Positions 42,755 through 51,989 of a DNA stretch of 64,000 bases are shown here, piece after piece. A program made the position numbers and the translations under genes. The notes beneath the pieces are model-generated. The model was given only the letters and a program-made list of their open reading frames with translations, was not told the origin of the DNA and searched no databases. Source of the stretch: Phycisphaerales bacterium (GTDB lineage: Bacteria; Planctomycetota; Phycisphaerae; Phycisphaerales; UBA1924); contig CP064987.1 of assembly GCA_016699835.1 (NCBI GenBank), forward strand, positions 2,790,001 through 2,854,000, read 5' to 3'. How positions within the stretch are numbered: position 1 is the first letter of the stretch; each line of letters begins with the position of its first letter.

Positions 42755-43212
42755 GATTCTGTGGCCTTCCTGCGTCCGTGCTTCAAGGAACCTTTGGAAT
42801 CGGCATTCGTGATTCGTGATTCGGCATTCGTTGCCGAACTCGCGGCTTTGGGCGATTGCATGTGTCGAATGAGGCCCGCGAGCACCTTGCTGACATCGTT
42901 CCAATCGGCATGCAAACTCTCGTGACCTCGTGTCGTGATGTATCCCATGTCACGGGCGAGTTGCAGTTGTGTGTCGAGTTCGAACAGGCTTCCTCGGGCA
43001 ACTTTCAGGAATCGTGTGTAGTCGACTCGACTGCCACGCCCAAATCCTTCGGCGATGTTGCTCGGAACCGAGACGGCCGAACGACGCATCTGCGATGCAA
43101 GTCCAGCTGCTTCACGCTGCGGGAGCGTGTTCGCAGCCTTCATCACGCGGTTCGCAAAGTCCATAGCCAATTGCCAGGCCCTCAAGTCTCGATGGGAACG
43201 GATGCTGCTCAC
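42751..43212 (-). CDS. Four-helix-bundle protein (S23/IVP-like)
   Basis: 153 residues. The N-terminal RSHRDLRAWQLAMDFANRV and RRSAVSVPSNIAEGFGRGS are hallmarks of the four-helix-bundle family that includes 23S rRNA intervening-sequence proteins and Avd. The last 30 residues (containing NAESRITNADS) are encoded by a family E repeat and do not belong to the fold. The start is GTG 43212, only 7 bp after an inverted family E copy, and no Shine-Dalgarno is seen there. The stop overlaps nrdJ's ATG (42751-42754). Function unclear; members are often found in mobile or repeat-rich DNA. Confidence 0.82.
   Translation of the reverse strand: MSSIRSHRDLRAWQLAMDFANRVMKAANTLPQREAAGLASQMRRSAVSVPSNIAEGFGRGSRVDYTRFLKVARGSLFELDTQLQLARDMGYITTRGHESLHADWNDVSKVLAGLIRHMQSPKAASSATNAESRITNADSKGSLKHGRRKATES
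42799..42831 (+). repeat. Family E repeat, copy 3 (inside the four-helix-bundle gene)
   Basis: A 33-bp unit built on TTCGTGATTCGTGATT. It is the perfect reverse complement of 43220-43252, so the four-helix-bundle gene lies within a 33-bp perfect inverted repeat. Confidence 0.75.
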
Positions 43213-43219
43213 GCGTCAC

Positions 43220-43252
43220 ACGAATGCCGAATCACGAATCACGAATGCCGAT
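43220..43252 (-). repeat. Family E repeat, copy 4 (upstream of the four-helix-bundle gene)
   Basis: Perfect inverted partner of 42799-42831, ending 7 bp before the GTG start of the four-helix-bundle gene and beginning just after the end of dcd. Confidence 0.75.
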
Positions 43253-43254
43253 GC

Positions 43255-43827
43255 CTAATCAACCCTCGGCAACGTTAATCCACCCTGATCCTGATACTTC
43301 CCACCCTTGTCCGCGTAACTCTTCTCGCAGACCTCGTCGGCCTTGAGGAAGATGAACTGGGCGATGCCCTCGTTCGCGTAGACCTTCGCCGGCAGCGGCG
43401 TGGTGTTGGAGATTTCGAGCGTGACCTTGCCGCGCCATTCGGGCTCGAGGGGCGTGACGTTCACGATGAGGCCGCAGCGGGCGTAGGTGCTCTTGCCGAC
43501 GCAGACGACGAGGATGTCGCGCGGGATCTCGATGTACTCGACGGTCTCGCAGAGGGCGAAGGAGTTCGGCGGGATGACGACGTGGTCGAGCCCGAGTTTG
43601 GCCGTATCCACCTCGACCATGAGGTCGTCGGTGAAGCGCTTGGGATCGACGACGGCGACCTGCCCGGTCTTGGGCGTGGGCGTGAAGATCTTGAAGTGGG
43701 TCCCGACGCGGACGTCGTAGCCGTAGGAGGAAACGCCGAAGGAGATCTTGCCCGGGCGCTTGACGGCGTCCTCGAAGGGTGTGATCTTGACCTGCTTGCG
43801 GATTTGTTTGTCGGAGAGCACGCCCAC
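43255..43827 (-). CDS. dcd: dCTP deaminase
   Basis: 190 residues. The core signatures are FGVSSYGYDVRVG, IPPNSFALCETVEYIEIP and STYARCGLIVNVTPLEPEWRGKVTLEISNTTPLP, including the catalytic glutamate in the last. It deaminates dCTP to dUTP, which the window's dut then hydrolyses to dUMP for thymidylate. GTG 43827 gives (V)GVLSDKQIRK, the usual N-terminus; a second GTG at 43821 is possible. It is followed by the four-helix-bundle gene and nrdJ on the same strand, a nucleotide-supply group. Confidence 0.94.
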   Translation of the reverse strand: MGVLSDKQIRKQVKITPFEDAVKRPGKISFGVSSYGYDVRVGTHFKIFTPTPKTGQVAVVDPKRFTDDLMVEVDTAKLGLDHVVIPPNSFALCETVEYIEIPRDILVVCVGKSTYARCGLIVNVTPLEPEWRGKVTLEISNTTPLPAKVYANEGIAQFIFLKADEVCEKSYADKGGKYQDQGGLTLPRVD

Positions 43828-44495
43828 GCTGTCCACCCGTGTCCCTGTTAGGCGATCGGTGCCGTGGTCCCACCCGTGGCGTCGATCGCGTCGTCTCTGT
43901 CTGTCGCCGTCGCGGGCGTTGGTGGCTCGCGACCTACGGTGATGTGCGGCGTTCGAGGTTTGGATTTGACCCTTGGTGAGGGAGTCCGATTTTCGAACAC
44001 AGTACGATCGTAGTCCTAACAAAATGAACAGAATATCGCGTGCTCGGGCGTGATTGACGTCCGAGAACTCGTTATTCTGGCCTCGCGTCCTGCGAACCCC
44101 GTGATGTGGGGCTGCCCGTTGTACCGGCGGAGCAGGTTTGAGGGGGGCAAGCATACCACAACAGATCGTACATGCAAGGGTAGTGAAGTACAAAAGAATG
44201 TGGGTTTCCTGTCGGGAAGTTGTCCATAGGGCGCAAGAGTGGCACGAAACTGGATTTGCGCGGTGTGGATTTGGTGAAGATTTGTTTCTGAGTTGTCCCG
44301 AAAGCGCAGTGTTCGTGCGTACACAATGCGAACATTGCTGGAATTGAATATTGCGCGTTGGGTGCGGTTGTCGGCGGTAGCATGTTGGTGGATTTCGAGT
44401 CGGCACACACGTGGTGCACGGCTTGGACGGGTGCGTGTCGCGTCGAAAGCGCGATGTGCCATGGGCCTTGCAGGCCCTCCTTTGGGAGTCGATCG
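43828..44495. other. Intergenic region without gene (about 670 bp)
   Basis: The stretch lies between divergent dcd and the FlgI-domain lipoprotein gene. No gene is convincing on either strand, and base composition is more A/T-rich from about 43960 to 44390 than the surroundings. No palindrome family is recognised here. It must hold both promoters; no confident -10/-35 pair was found. Confidence 0.5.
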
Positions 44496-46412
44496 ATGCG
44501 GGTGATTCGAGTTGGTGTCGCGTGCGCACTAGGGACCCTGGGCGTATTGCTCTCAGGATGTGGCGGCGGTGGCGGGAAGGCGAAGCCCGTGACGCCTGTG
44601 GTGCGCGCGGTGCCCGATGCGTTGCGCGGGACGATCGGGACCGAGGCGACGATCCGTGGCGCGCAGCCGCAGTTGGTAAGCGGGTTCGGGATCGTGGTGG
44701 GGTTGAACGGCACGGGCGGGAAGCCTCTGCCCGACAAGATCCGGGCGACGATGGAGCGTGAGATCCAGATGCGGAGCATCGGGCCCGATGGGTCGATCGC
44801 GCCTGGGTCAAAGATCCGATTGAGCGATCCCAACGTGGCGGTAGTGGTGGTGCAGGCGGCGATCCCGCCCGGCGCACCCGACGGCGCGACGTTCGACGTG
44901 GCCGTCTCGGCGGTGAACGCGGACAGCCTCGAGGGCGGTCTGCTGTACACGACGGCGATGCGGATCGGGGCGCCCTCGCTGCTGGGCTCGCGACAGACGC
45001 GCGAGATCGGCGAGGCGCGAGGGCCGATCTTTCTCAATCCGTTCGCGGATCCCGGACGCGAGGATGAGGGCGTGACACGGACCGCAGGGCGAATCCTGGG
45101 CGGCGGTCGCGTGACGAATGCTCTGAAACTGGAACTGGTCCTCGACAACGCGAGCCACGGACGGGCGACCGCGATGGTCGAGGCGATCAACTCGCGGTTC
45201 CCGGCCTCGCGCTACGGCGACCGCGACGAGGTGGCCCGCGGGCGCGACGCGTCGAGCATCGCGCTGCGCGTGCCGTCGTGGTATAAGGATCGGGCGTCGG
45301 AGTTCCTGGAACTGGTGGGGCACCTGGCGATCGATCGACGGGCGTCCGAGCAGCGGGCGCGGCAGTATGTAGAGGCGCTCAAGGCCGAGCCGGTGCTGGC
45401 GTCGGAGTTGTCGTGGTGCCTGGAGGCGATCGGGGACAAGGCGCTGCCGTATTGCCGGGAGATGTACGAGTATCCCGAGTTGAATCCCCGTCTGGCGGCG
45501 TTGCGGGCGGGCGCCCGGCTTGGGGACGTCCGGACGGCCGAGCCTTTGATGAAGATCGTGACCTCGAGCAAGGGCCTCGAGCGGTTGGACGCGATCGCCC
45601 TCCTGTCTGATCTGAGCGGCCCGAATATCGATCTCTCCCTGAGGGGGCTCCTGGAAGACACGGACCTCGCGACGCGGATCGCGGCGTACGAGGCCTTGGC
45701 CAAGCGGGCCGAGAAGCGCCAGTTGGCGACGCTCGCCGGACGATATTTGCGAGGAGGGGCGGGGGAACTCTCGCCGGCGTATGTCGAGGAGTTGTCGAAG
45801 GTGGCGCTCCCCGCTGGTTCGATTGAGGGTGTCCAGCGGGAAATGGTCGCCGGGTCGTTCTTCGTGGACTACGTGCCCGTGGGCGATCCACTGGTGTATG
45901 TGACCCAGCAGGGGCGCCCCAGGATCGTGGTCTTCGGGAAGGATCTAACGCTCGACAAGCCGTTCCTGGCGTCGGCGTGGTCGGAGCGGATGATGCTGGT
46001 GTGCGATGGAGATGGCGGACCGGTCCGGGCGCTCTATCGCGACCCCGAGGGGCGTTCGACCAAGACCACCGTTCGAGGCGATCTCCGCGACCTGATCCGG
46101 ATGTTCGCCCAGCATCCTTCCGTGGACGACCAGCGCCCCGGCTTCGCGCTGTCATACTCGGAGGTGGTGGGGGCGCTGCACGAGTTGCGCGGGTCGGGCG
46201 TAGGGCCCTATCGGTTCGCGACCGAGGACGATCGACTCCGCGGGTTGCTGGTGGCGGCGTCGAACACGCTGGCGGCGAAGGACCGCCCGGAGACCGCCGA
46301 CGACGCGCCGCAGGCGGACGCAGTCGTGCCCGTGCTGGCGGATCGCGCGACGATCGAGGCGGCATCAGAGTTCCGCCCACGGATCGTGCCGATTCCACCC
46401 AAGAGCAAGTAA
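44496..46412 (+). CDS. Lipoprotein with a FlgI-type domain and a helical repeat tail
   Basis: 638 residues. The N-terminus has a lipoprotein signal peptide ending LLSGCGGGGG (cleavage before Cys about 23). Next comes QLVSGFGIVVGLNGTGG, the opening motif of the flagellar P-ring protein FlgI, followed by an NVAVVVVQAAIPPGAPDGATFDV segment as in FlgI. From about residue 300 the sequence becomes HEAT-like helical repeats. No other flagellar genes are nearby, so this is probably a planctomycete-type FlgI-derived envelope protein and not a P-ring subunit. The ATG at 44496 begins the signal peptide. Confidence 0.75.
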   Translation: MRVIRVGVACALGTLGVLLSGCGGGGGKAKPVTPVVRAVPDALRGTIGTEATIRGAQPQLVSGFGIVVGLNGTGGKPLPDKIRATMEREIQMRSIGPDGSIAPGSKIRLSDPNVAVVVVQAAIPPGAPDGATFDVAVSAVNADSLEGGLLYTTAMRIGAPSLLGSRQTREIGEARGPIFLNPFADPGREDEGVTRTAGRILGGGRVTNALKLELVLDNASHGRATAMVEAINSRFPASRYGDRDEVARGRDASSIALRVPSWYKDRASEFLELVGHLAIDRRASEQRARQYVEALKAEPVLASELSWCLEAIGDKALPYCREMYEYPELNPRLAALRAGARLGDVRTAEPLMKIVTSSKGLERLDAIALLSDLSGPNIDLSLRGLLEDTDLATRIAAYEALAKRAEKRQLATLAGRYLRGGAGELSPAYVEELSKVALPAGSIEGVQREMVAGSFFVDYVPVGDPLVYVTQQGRPRIVVFGKDLTLDKPFLASAWSERMMLVCDGDGGPVRALYRDPEGRSTKTTVRGDLRDLIRMFAQHPSVDDQRPGFALSYSEVVGALHELRGSGVGPYRFATEDDRLRGLLVAASNTLAAKDRPETADDAPQADAVVPVLADRATIEAASEFRPRIVPIPPKSK

Positions 46413-46556
46413 GGAGTCGTCGTTGGGGGGAATGCGTGTGTATGGTTGTGGACCCGCGGGGAGATCGGTTCTGGATGGACCGGTTCCGCGGATGATGTGC
46501 AGTCCCCGGGCGCGCGGTCTGTTGTGCGCCGGCCCGGGGCGCGACATGGAGGTTGC

Positions 46557-49500
46557 ATGCGTCTCTCCAAGTTGACCCTCAGCGGCTTCAAAAGTTTCGC
46601 TGACAAGACCGAGTTCACGTTCGATGACGCGGTGACGGGGATCGTCGGTCCCAACGGCTGCGGGAAGTCGAACGTGGTGGACGCGGTGAAGTGGGTGCTT
46701 GGTGAGCGATCGAGCAAGAGCCTCCGCGGGCACGAGATGATGGACGTCATCTTCGCGGGCTCGGCTGGTCGCAAAGAGAGCGGGATGGCGAGCGTCTGCC
46801 TCTCCTTCGAGAACCCGGTGCTCCATGGCGAGGCGTTCCCGACGGGCGATGGCTCGCTCGGCGAGGCCGAAGTTGAAGGCGAGGTCGAGGACTCGAGCGG
46901 GGGTGAGGCTGACGCGGCTGCGGCCGTAAACGCGGGCGAGCAGGACGACCCGATCGTTCGACGGGACCGCAAGATCGGTCGAGCGCTGCCATATGACGCC
47001 GATGTCGTCGAGATCGAGCGTCGGCTGTATCGCAGCGGCGACAGCGAGTACCTGATCAACGGCCGCAAGGCGCGCCTCCGCGACATCCGCGAGTTGTTCA
47101 TGGACACGGGCATCGGGGCCGACGCCTACTCGATCATCGAGCAGGGGAAGGTCGACGCGATGCTGCTCGCCAGCCCGCAGGAACGCCGCACGATCTTCGA
47201 AGAGGCCGCGGGGATCGCGAAGTACAAGCAGCGCCGCATCGAGGCGCAGCGGAAACTCGACCGGGCCGAGACAAATCTCAAGAGCACCCGCGAGCAACTC
47301 GAGAACACCGAACGCCGTCTTCGCATCGTGCGCGGGCAGGCGGCGAAGGCGCGGACGTTTCGCGAGTTGGACGTCGAGTTGCGCGCGTGGCGGATGGCGC
47401 TCGCCTTCGATCAGTACGACGATCTCGTCGAGCGGCTCACGGGCTTGACCTCGCGCCAGGAAGACCTCGACGGGCAGCGCCACGAGGCGGCCGAGGGACT
47501 GGCGACGGCCGAGGGTGCGCTCGCGGAGGCGGAGGCGAGGCGACAGGAGGTCGCGCGCGATCTGCGAGAGCGTGAGCAATTGCTGCAGAACGCGAAGCAC
47601 GAGGAGGAGCAGGCGAGGCAGCGCGTGCGGATGCTGACGGCGTCGATCGAGGATGCAAAGCGCCAGCACGCGATCGATGAGCAGCGACTCAAGGAGATGC
47701 GCGAGCGCCAGTCATCGAGCGAGACCGATCTTGTCGATCGTCGCGAAGAGTTGGCGGCGCTCGCAGAGCGATTGGCCGAGGCCGAACGCACGCTGGAACT
47801 CGCCACACGCGAGCGGTCGGAAGCGATCGCGGCGGCATCGGACCTGAAGCGGTCCTTCACGGAAAAGCAGATCGCGGCGACACGCATCGAGCGAGAGCGA
47901 CAGGGCGTGCTTGCGTCGCTCCAGGCCGAGCGGCATCGCGAGGAGACGGGTCGCGAGCAGTTCGAGGCCGCCAAGGCGAGGCGGGACCAGGCCGAGGGCG
48001 AGATCACGCGCGTCGAGTCGTCGCTGGATGACGCGAAGGCCGCGCTCGAGGAAAGCGTGCGTGTGGTGCGCGAGTCGGAAGCGAAAGTGCAGGACCTCGA
48101 GCAGTCCGTCGATCGGCTCGGCGCGGACCGTCGCGAGCGGGCAAAGCAGGTCGGCGTGCGCGAGCAGGAGCAGGTGCGCCTCTCCACGCGGGCGACGATG
48201 CTCAGCGCGATGATCGAGTCGCGCGAAGGGTTCGCCGAGGGCGTGAAGAAGGTGCTTGAGTCACGCGATCGCGGCGAGGGCTTCGACGGCGTGATCGGCA
48301 CGCTCGCGGATCTCATCGAGATGCGCGGCGTTGGCGGGATGGGAAGAGGGGGAGATGGCGAGTCGAGCGGGGATGCAGGATTGTCCTTGGCGCTCGAGCA
48401 GGCGCTCGGGGCGGACCTTCAGTCGCTGGTCGTCGATTCCACGGACTCGCTTCCCACGCGCGAGGAGATGGCCGCGGCGGGCGTCATCGGTCGCGTGACG
48501 TTCCTGACGCTGCGCGGCGTGGGGTCGTTGTCGAGTGGCACGAGCGACGGCGTGCCCGTGCCACGCGTTGGCGATGCGCTGCTGGACGAGTTAGGGGCGG
48601 AGCCCGGGCGTTCGCGATTGGTCTATCTGCGTTCGCTTGTTGGTGTTCGTGCGGGCGAGGGTGGCGGCGACGCTCGCGAGGCTTCGGTGCACGAACTTCT
48701 GGATCGGCTGCTCGCGTCGACGTATCTGGTCTCGGACATGGACGCGGCGATCCTGCTGGCGGCGGGGCCGTTGTCGGGACGGCGCGTGCGATTCGTCACG
48801 AGCGAGGGCGGCGTGCTCGACGCGGATGGTCGCGTGACGATCTCCACGGGGGCCGAGGGCGGCGCAGCGGCCGGCGTCGGTCTGCTCGCTCGGCGTGCTG
48901 AACTCGAAGGCATCCAGGAATCGCTCCCGGGCATCGAGCAGGAACTCGACGAGGCGCGGAGCGAGTTGGAACGCCTGGACTCCGACGCGGCAGGGTTGAG
49001 CGCGGAGTTGGCCTCGGCGCGAGGCATCGTGGCTCGCCAGCAGCGGACGACTCTCGAGGCGCAGGCGTCGGTCGATCGATTGAATGCCGAACTCGGGCGG
49101 CTCTCACGCGAGCGGGAGAGTTTGTCACAGGAGTTGACGCAGGGTGAATCGCGACTCCTGGGTCTCACGCAAGCGATCGCGACGCTGGTCGCTAAAGGTG
49201 AGAGCCTGCTCGGGTTGTGGAAGGATGAGTCGTCGAACGCGTCGCGCCTTGAGGGCGAGGTGCAGGCGGCGCAGGAACAGGCTGAGGCGCTGCTCGAAAG
49301 AGCATCACAGGCGAAGGTCGAAGCGGGACGACTCTCGGAGCAGGTCTCGGCGGCCCGGCGTGAGTGCGGGCGGCTGGAATCCATGCGCGACGAACTCGAG
49401 CGGGCGCTCCTCGAGGTCGCGGGGCACGCGGAGCGCACGGCGGCACGCGTGAGCGAGCACGAGAGCGGATTGGTCGAGGCGAACACAACGATCGAGGAGT

Positions 49501-50633
49501 CTCACACCCTGGCCGAGAGGTTGGCGGGCGAGGTCACGTCGCTCGGTTCGGACGCGCGCGAGGCCCAGGAGGAGTTCGAACGCCTCGGCACGCTCGTCGG
49601 CGAGGCCCGCCAGGTGGCGCAGCGTCTCGAGCGAGATTGGCACAGCCTGGAGACCTCCAAGCGCGAGGTCGAGGTCAAGCGCGAGGCGACCGAGGATCGC
49701 TGCACGGCGGATCTCGGGCTGGACGTCAAGAACGAGCACCTGGACTATCGCGCGATGATGGCCGGGGGCGAGGTCTCACGGATCGATCCGCCCGAGGCGG
49801 CGCTCAAGATCGACTCGCTCCGCGAGCAGATCAAGAAACTCGGGCACGTGAACCTCGACGCGATCGATGAGGAATCGAACCTGTCCGAGCAGAACGACTC
49901 GCTCGTCTCGCAGTTGGCCGACCTGGACCAGGCGAGGACGCAACTCATCGAGTTGATCGAGAAGTTGAACGAGGTCAGCCGGGTGCGCTTCGGCGAGGTC
50001 TTCGACCTCATCCGCGAGAACTTCGGTGGCGCCGACGGCATGTTCCGCAAACTCTTCGGCGGCGGCAAGGCCGAGGTCCGCCTCATGCCGCTCATCAAAG
50101 AGATCGAGACCCCCGACGGGATCCAAAAGGTCGAGACGAACGAGACGGATCTCCTGGAGAGCGGGATCGAGGTCATCGCGAAGCCGCCGGGCAAGGAGCC
50201 GCGAGCGATCAGCCAGTTGTCGGGCGGCGAGAAAACGCTCACCGCCGTCGCGCTCCTCATGAGCATCTTCCGAAGCAAGCCCAGTTGCTTCTGCGTGCTG
50301 GACGAAGTAGATGCGGCCCTCGACGAGAACAACGTTGGCAGGTTCAACCAGGTCATCCGCCAGTACACGGACCGCTCGCACTTCATCGTCATCACGCACA
50401 ACAAACGCACGATGCAGAACGCCGACCGCCTCTTCGGCGTGACGATGCAGGAACGCGGCGTCTCCACGCGGGTCTCGGTCAAGTTCGATCAGGTCGGGAA
50501 GGACGGCCGCATCGACGCTCGCGCCGCAGGCACGCCGGAACAGGAGCCGATCGGGGTCTCGACGCGGGCGGCAGGGGCGGAGGCGTTCCTCAACGGTTCG
50601 CGGGCAAAGGCCGATGCCGCCGGTTCAGCCTGA
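46557..50633 (+). CDS. smc: Chromosome segregation ATPase SMC
   Basis: 1358 residues, longer than the usual 1150-1190. The N-terminal head has Walker A GPNGCGKSN (about residue 31). Two long coiled coils flank a hinge at about 580-770. The C-terminal head has the signature LSGGEKTLTAVALL and Walker B CFCVLDEVDAALD. An extra acidic segment (about 90-140, GEAEVEGEVEDSS region) splits the N-terminal head, and the hinge has extra loops. SMC forms rings with ScpA and ScpB that organise the chromosome. GGAGG sits just before ATG 46557. scpA and scpB are not in the window. Confidence 0.95.
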   Translation: MRLSKLTLSGFKSFADKTEFTFDDAVTGIVGPNGCGKSNVVDAVKWVLGERSSKSLRGHEMMDVIFAGSAGRKESGMASVCLSFENPVLHGEAFPTGDGSLGEAEVEGEVEDSSGGEADAAAAVNAGEQDDPIVRRDRKIGRALPYDADVVEIERRLYRSGDSEYLINGRKARLRDIRELFMDTGIGADAYSIIEQGKVDAMLLASPQERRTIFEEAAGIAKYKQRRIEAQRKLDRAETNLKSTREQLENTERRLRIVRGQAAKARTFRELDVELRAWRMALAFDQYDDLVERLTGLTSRQEDLDGQRHEAAEGLATAEGALAEAEARRQEVARDLREREQLLQNAKHEEEQARQRVRMLTASIEDAKRQHAIDEQRLKEMRERQSSSETDLVDRREELAALAERLAEAERTLELATRERSEAIAAASDLKRSFTEKQIAATRIERERQGVLASLQAERHREETGREQFEAAKARRDQAEGEITRVESSLDDAKAALEESVRVVRESEAKVQDLEQSVDRLGADRRERAKQVGVREQEQVRLSTRATMLSAMIESREGFAEGVKKVLESRDRGEGFDGVIGTLADLIEMRGVGGMGRGGDGESSGDAGLSLALEQALGADLQSLVVDSTDSLPTREEMAAAGVIGRVTFLTLRGVGSLSSGTSDGVPVPRVGDALLDELGAEPGRSRLVYLRSLVGVRAGEGGGDAREASVHELLDRLLASTYLVSDMDAAILLAAGPLSGRRVRFVTSEGGVLDADGRVTISTGAEGGAAAGVGLLARRAELEGIQESLPGIEQELDEARSELERLDSDAAGLSAELASARGIVARQQRTTLEAQASVDRLNAELGRLSRERESLSQELTQGESRLLGLTQAIATLVAKGESLLGLWKDESSNASRLEGEVQAAQEQAEALLERASQAKVEAGRLSEQVSAARRECGRLESMRDELERALLEVAGHAERTAARVSEHESGLVEANTTIEESHTLAERLAGEVTSLGSDAREAQEEFERLGTLVGEARQVAQRLERDWHSLETSKREVEVKREATEDRCTADLGLDVKNEHLDYRAMMAGGEVSRIDPPEAALKIDSLREQIKKLGHVNLDAIDEESNLSEQNDSLVSQLADLDQARTQLIELIEKLNEVSRVRFGEVFDLIRENFGGADGMFRKLFGGGKAEVRLMPLIKEIETPDGIQKVETNETDLLESGIEVIAKPPGKEPRAISQLSGGEKTLTAVALLMSIFRSKPSCFCVLDEVDAALDENNVGRFNQVIRQYTDRSHFIVITHNKRTMQNADRLFGVTMQERGVSTRVSVKFDQVGKDGRIDARAAGTPEQEPIGVSTRAAGAEAFLNGSRAKADAAGSA

Positions 50634-50832
50634 ACTCGTGTGACCGAACGCAAGCGATAGAAGCACGTCATACACCCCTCGGTGGCCCGTCGATTCGGTT
50701 TGAAGTGTCTCAAATCGTGGATCGATCGGATCGGCCTGACGTGCCCGCATCGTCCAGGTGGCTCGTCGCCGAGCAAACATAGATCTCACGATTCCAGTTC
50801 GACCCAGTCAGTCGCCCATCACGAGGCCTCGA

Positions 50833-51816
50833 TCAACGCCGCCGACGCGAGGCGAACAATCCGGCGAGGGTGAGCAACGCGACCGACGACGGAGCGGGGA
50901 TCTGCACGACCCGGAATCCGAAGTCGCCATTCTCGTTCGTCGGGAGGGTGCGACGGCGGTTGGTGGCCCGCATAAAAGTCTCGTCGCAATCGAAGGATCC
51001 CCCCCGAATGCCGCGGTCCGTGCCCAGGAGGATCGAGTCGTTCCACTCCCAGAGGTTTCCGCCCTGGTCGAACGTGCCGTACGGACTCGCCGAGTTCTGG
51101 AACTCACCGCCGAGCGTGGTGTAGAAGGGGGAATCGATCGGGTAGGTGGGCGCCCCCGTGTAGTAGTTCGCGTTGTTGCCTGCGGAATCGACCAGGCTGC
51201 TGCCAGGTGTCGTGTTGCTCCCGGTGGGATAGAGCCAGTATCCCGCGTCGGTGCCTCCACCCATGGAGAAGGCGGCCTTGTACCATTCGTCCTCGCTCGG
51301 AATGGCCCATTGGGCGCCAGCGTTGCGGCCGACGGTGTTGCTCGCGATCCCCTCGGGAGTGAGGCTGTAGGCGCCATCCTCGGTGGTGGTGTGGTCCTGG
51401 CTGCCCGTGGGCTGCCCATTGTGAAGCCAGTTGGCGAATCTCGCGGCATCCCAGAACGAGATGTAGTTCACGGGTCGATTCTCAAACTCCGGCAGGACGC
51501 TGTAGGTGTATGTGCCACCAGAAAGAGCGCGGGCGATGCCGCTCCCGACGGAGATGCTCGCCATGCTCGTGTTGTAGAGGTTGTGCGTGTCCGTGCGGGC
51601 GACGGCGTTCAGGAACGCGGTGTATTGCCCGGCGGTGACCTCGTAGGTCGCGATGTTGTACGGATGCGCCACGGACCCAAAGCCGGTGATGTCGGCCGAG
51701 TTGCCCGCATCGCCGACGGGCACTGTGGGAATCGTGATCGCCGCCGAACCGATCGAAGCCCCAACCCACATGACGCTCATGAATGCGGTGACGCGAACAC
51801 ATTGATTCCAGGACAT
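50833..51816 (-). CDS. SUMF1-like exported protein with PEP-CTERM anchor
   Basis: 327 residues. The N-terminal signal peptide (MSWNQCVRVTAFMSVMWVGASIGSAA) is followed by a formylglycine-generating-enzyme-like domain, with EVTAGQYTAFLNAV, NWLHNG, GNLWEWNDS and RGGSFDCDETFMRATNRR. The family needs paired cysteines for copper-dependent activity. Only one Cys (in SFDCDET) is near the site here, so catalysis as a true sulfatase modifier is doubtful. The C-terminus, PAPSSVALLTLAGLFASRRRR, is a PEP-CTERM sorting signal, implying processing by an exosortase and surface display or secretion. It is monocistronic. Confidence 0.85.
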   Translation of the reverse strand: MSWNQCVRVTAFMSVMWVGASIGSAAITIPTVPVGDAGNSADITGFGSVAHPYNIATYEVTAGQYTAFLNAVARTDTHNLYNTSMASISVGSGIARALSGGTYTYSVLPEFENRPVNYISFWDAARFANWLHNGQPTGSQDHTTTEDGAYSLTPEGIASNTVGRNAGAQWAIPSEDEWYKAAFSMGGGTDAGYWLYPTGSNTTPGSSLVDSAGNNANYYTGAPTYPIDSPFYTTLGGEFQNSASPYGTFDQGGNLWEWNDSILLGTDRGIRGGSFDCDETFMRATNRRRTLPTNENGDFGFRVVQIPAPSSVALLTLAGLFASRRRR

Positions 51817-51989
51817 CCGAGAGCTCCACGGGACAAACAACGCCGTGTCTTGCCGTCGGCGTCGCGGGTCGGGATACTCTCAGCGTCCTATGAAAAAGAA
51901 TGTAACCCATCACGCCCGAATGTCAAGGAGTTCCGTGGCGAACATGAGGCCAGTTGCCCCATCCAGCCCGGTGTAACTGCCCGGTGCCT

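Noticed and set aside
39167..42925. A very long open frame on the plus strand opposite nrdJ (over 1200 codons)
   Set aside because: It mirrors nrdJ's strong GC third-position bias, has low-complexity composition rich in Gly, Asp, Glu, Val and Arg, and lacks any family motif, while the minus-strand frame is an unmistakable class II reductase.
42755..43254. Cobalamin riboswitch controlling nrdJ
   Set aside because: The upstream region is the four-helix-bundle gene and repeats, and no B12-box-like conserved core was recognised.
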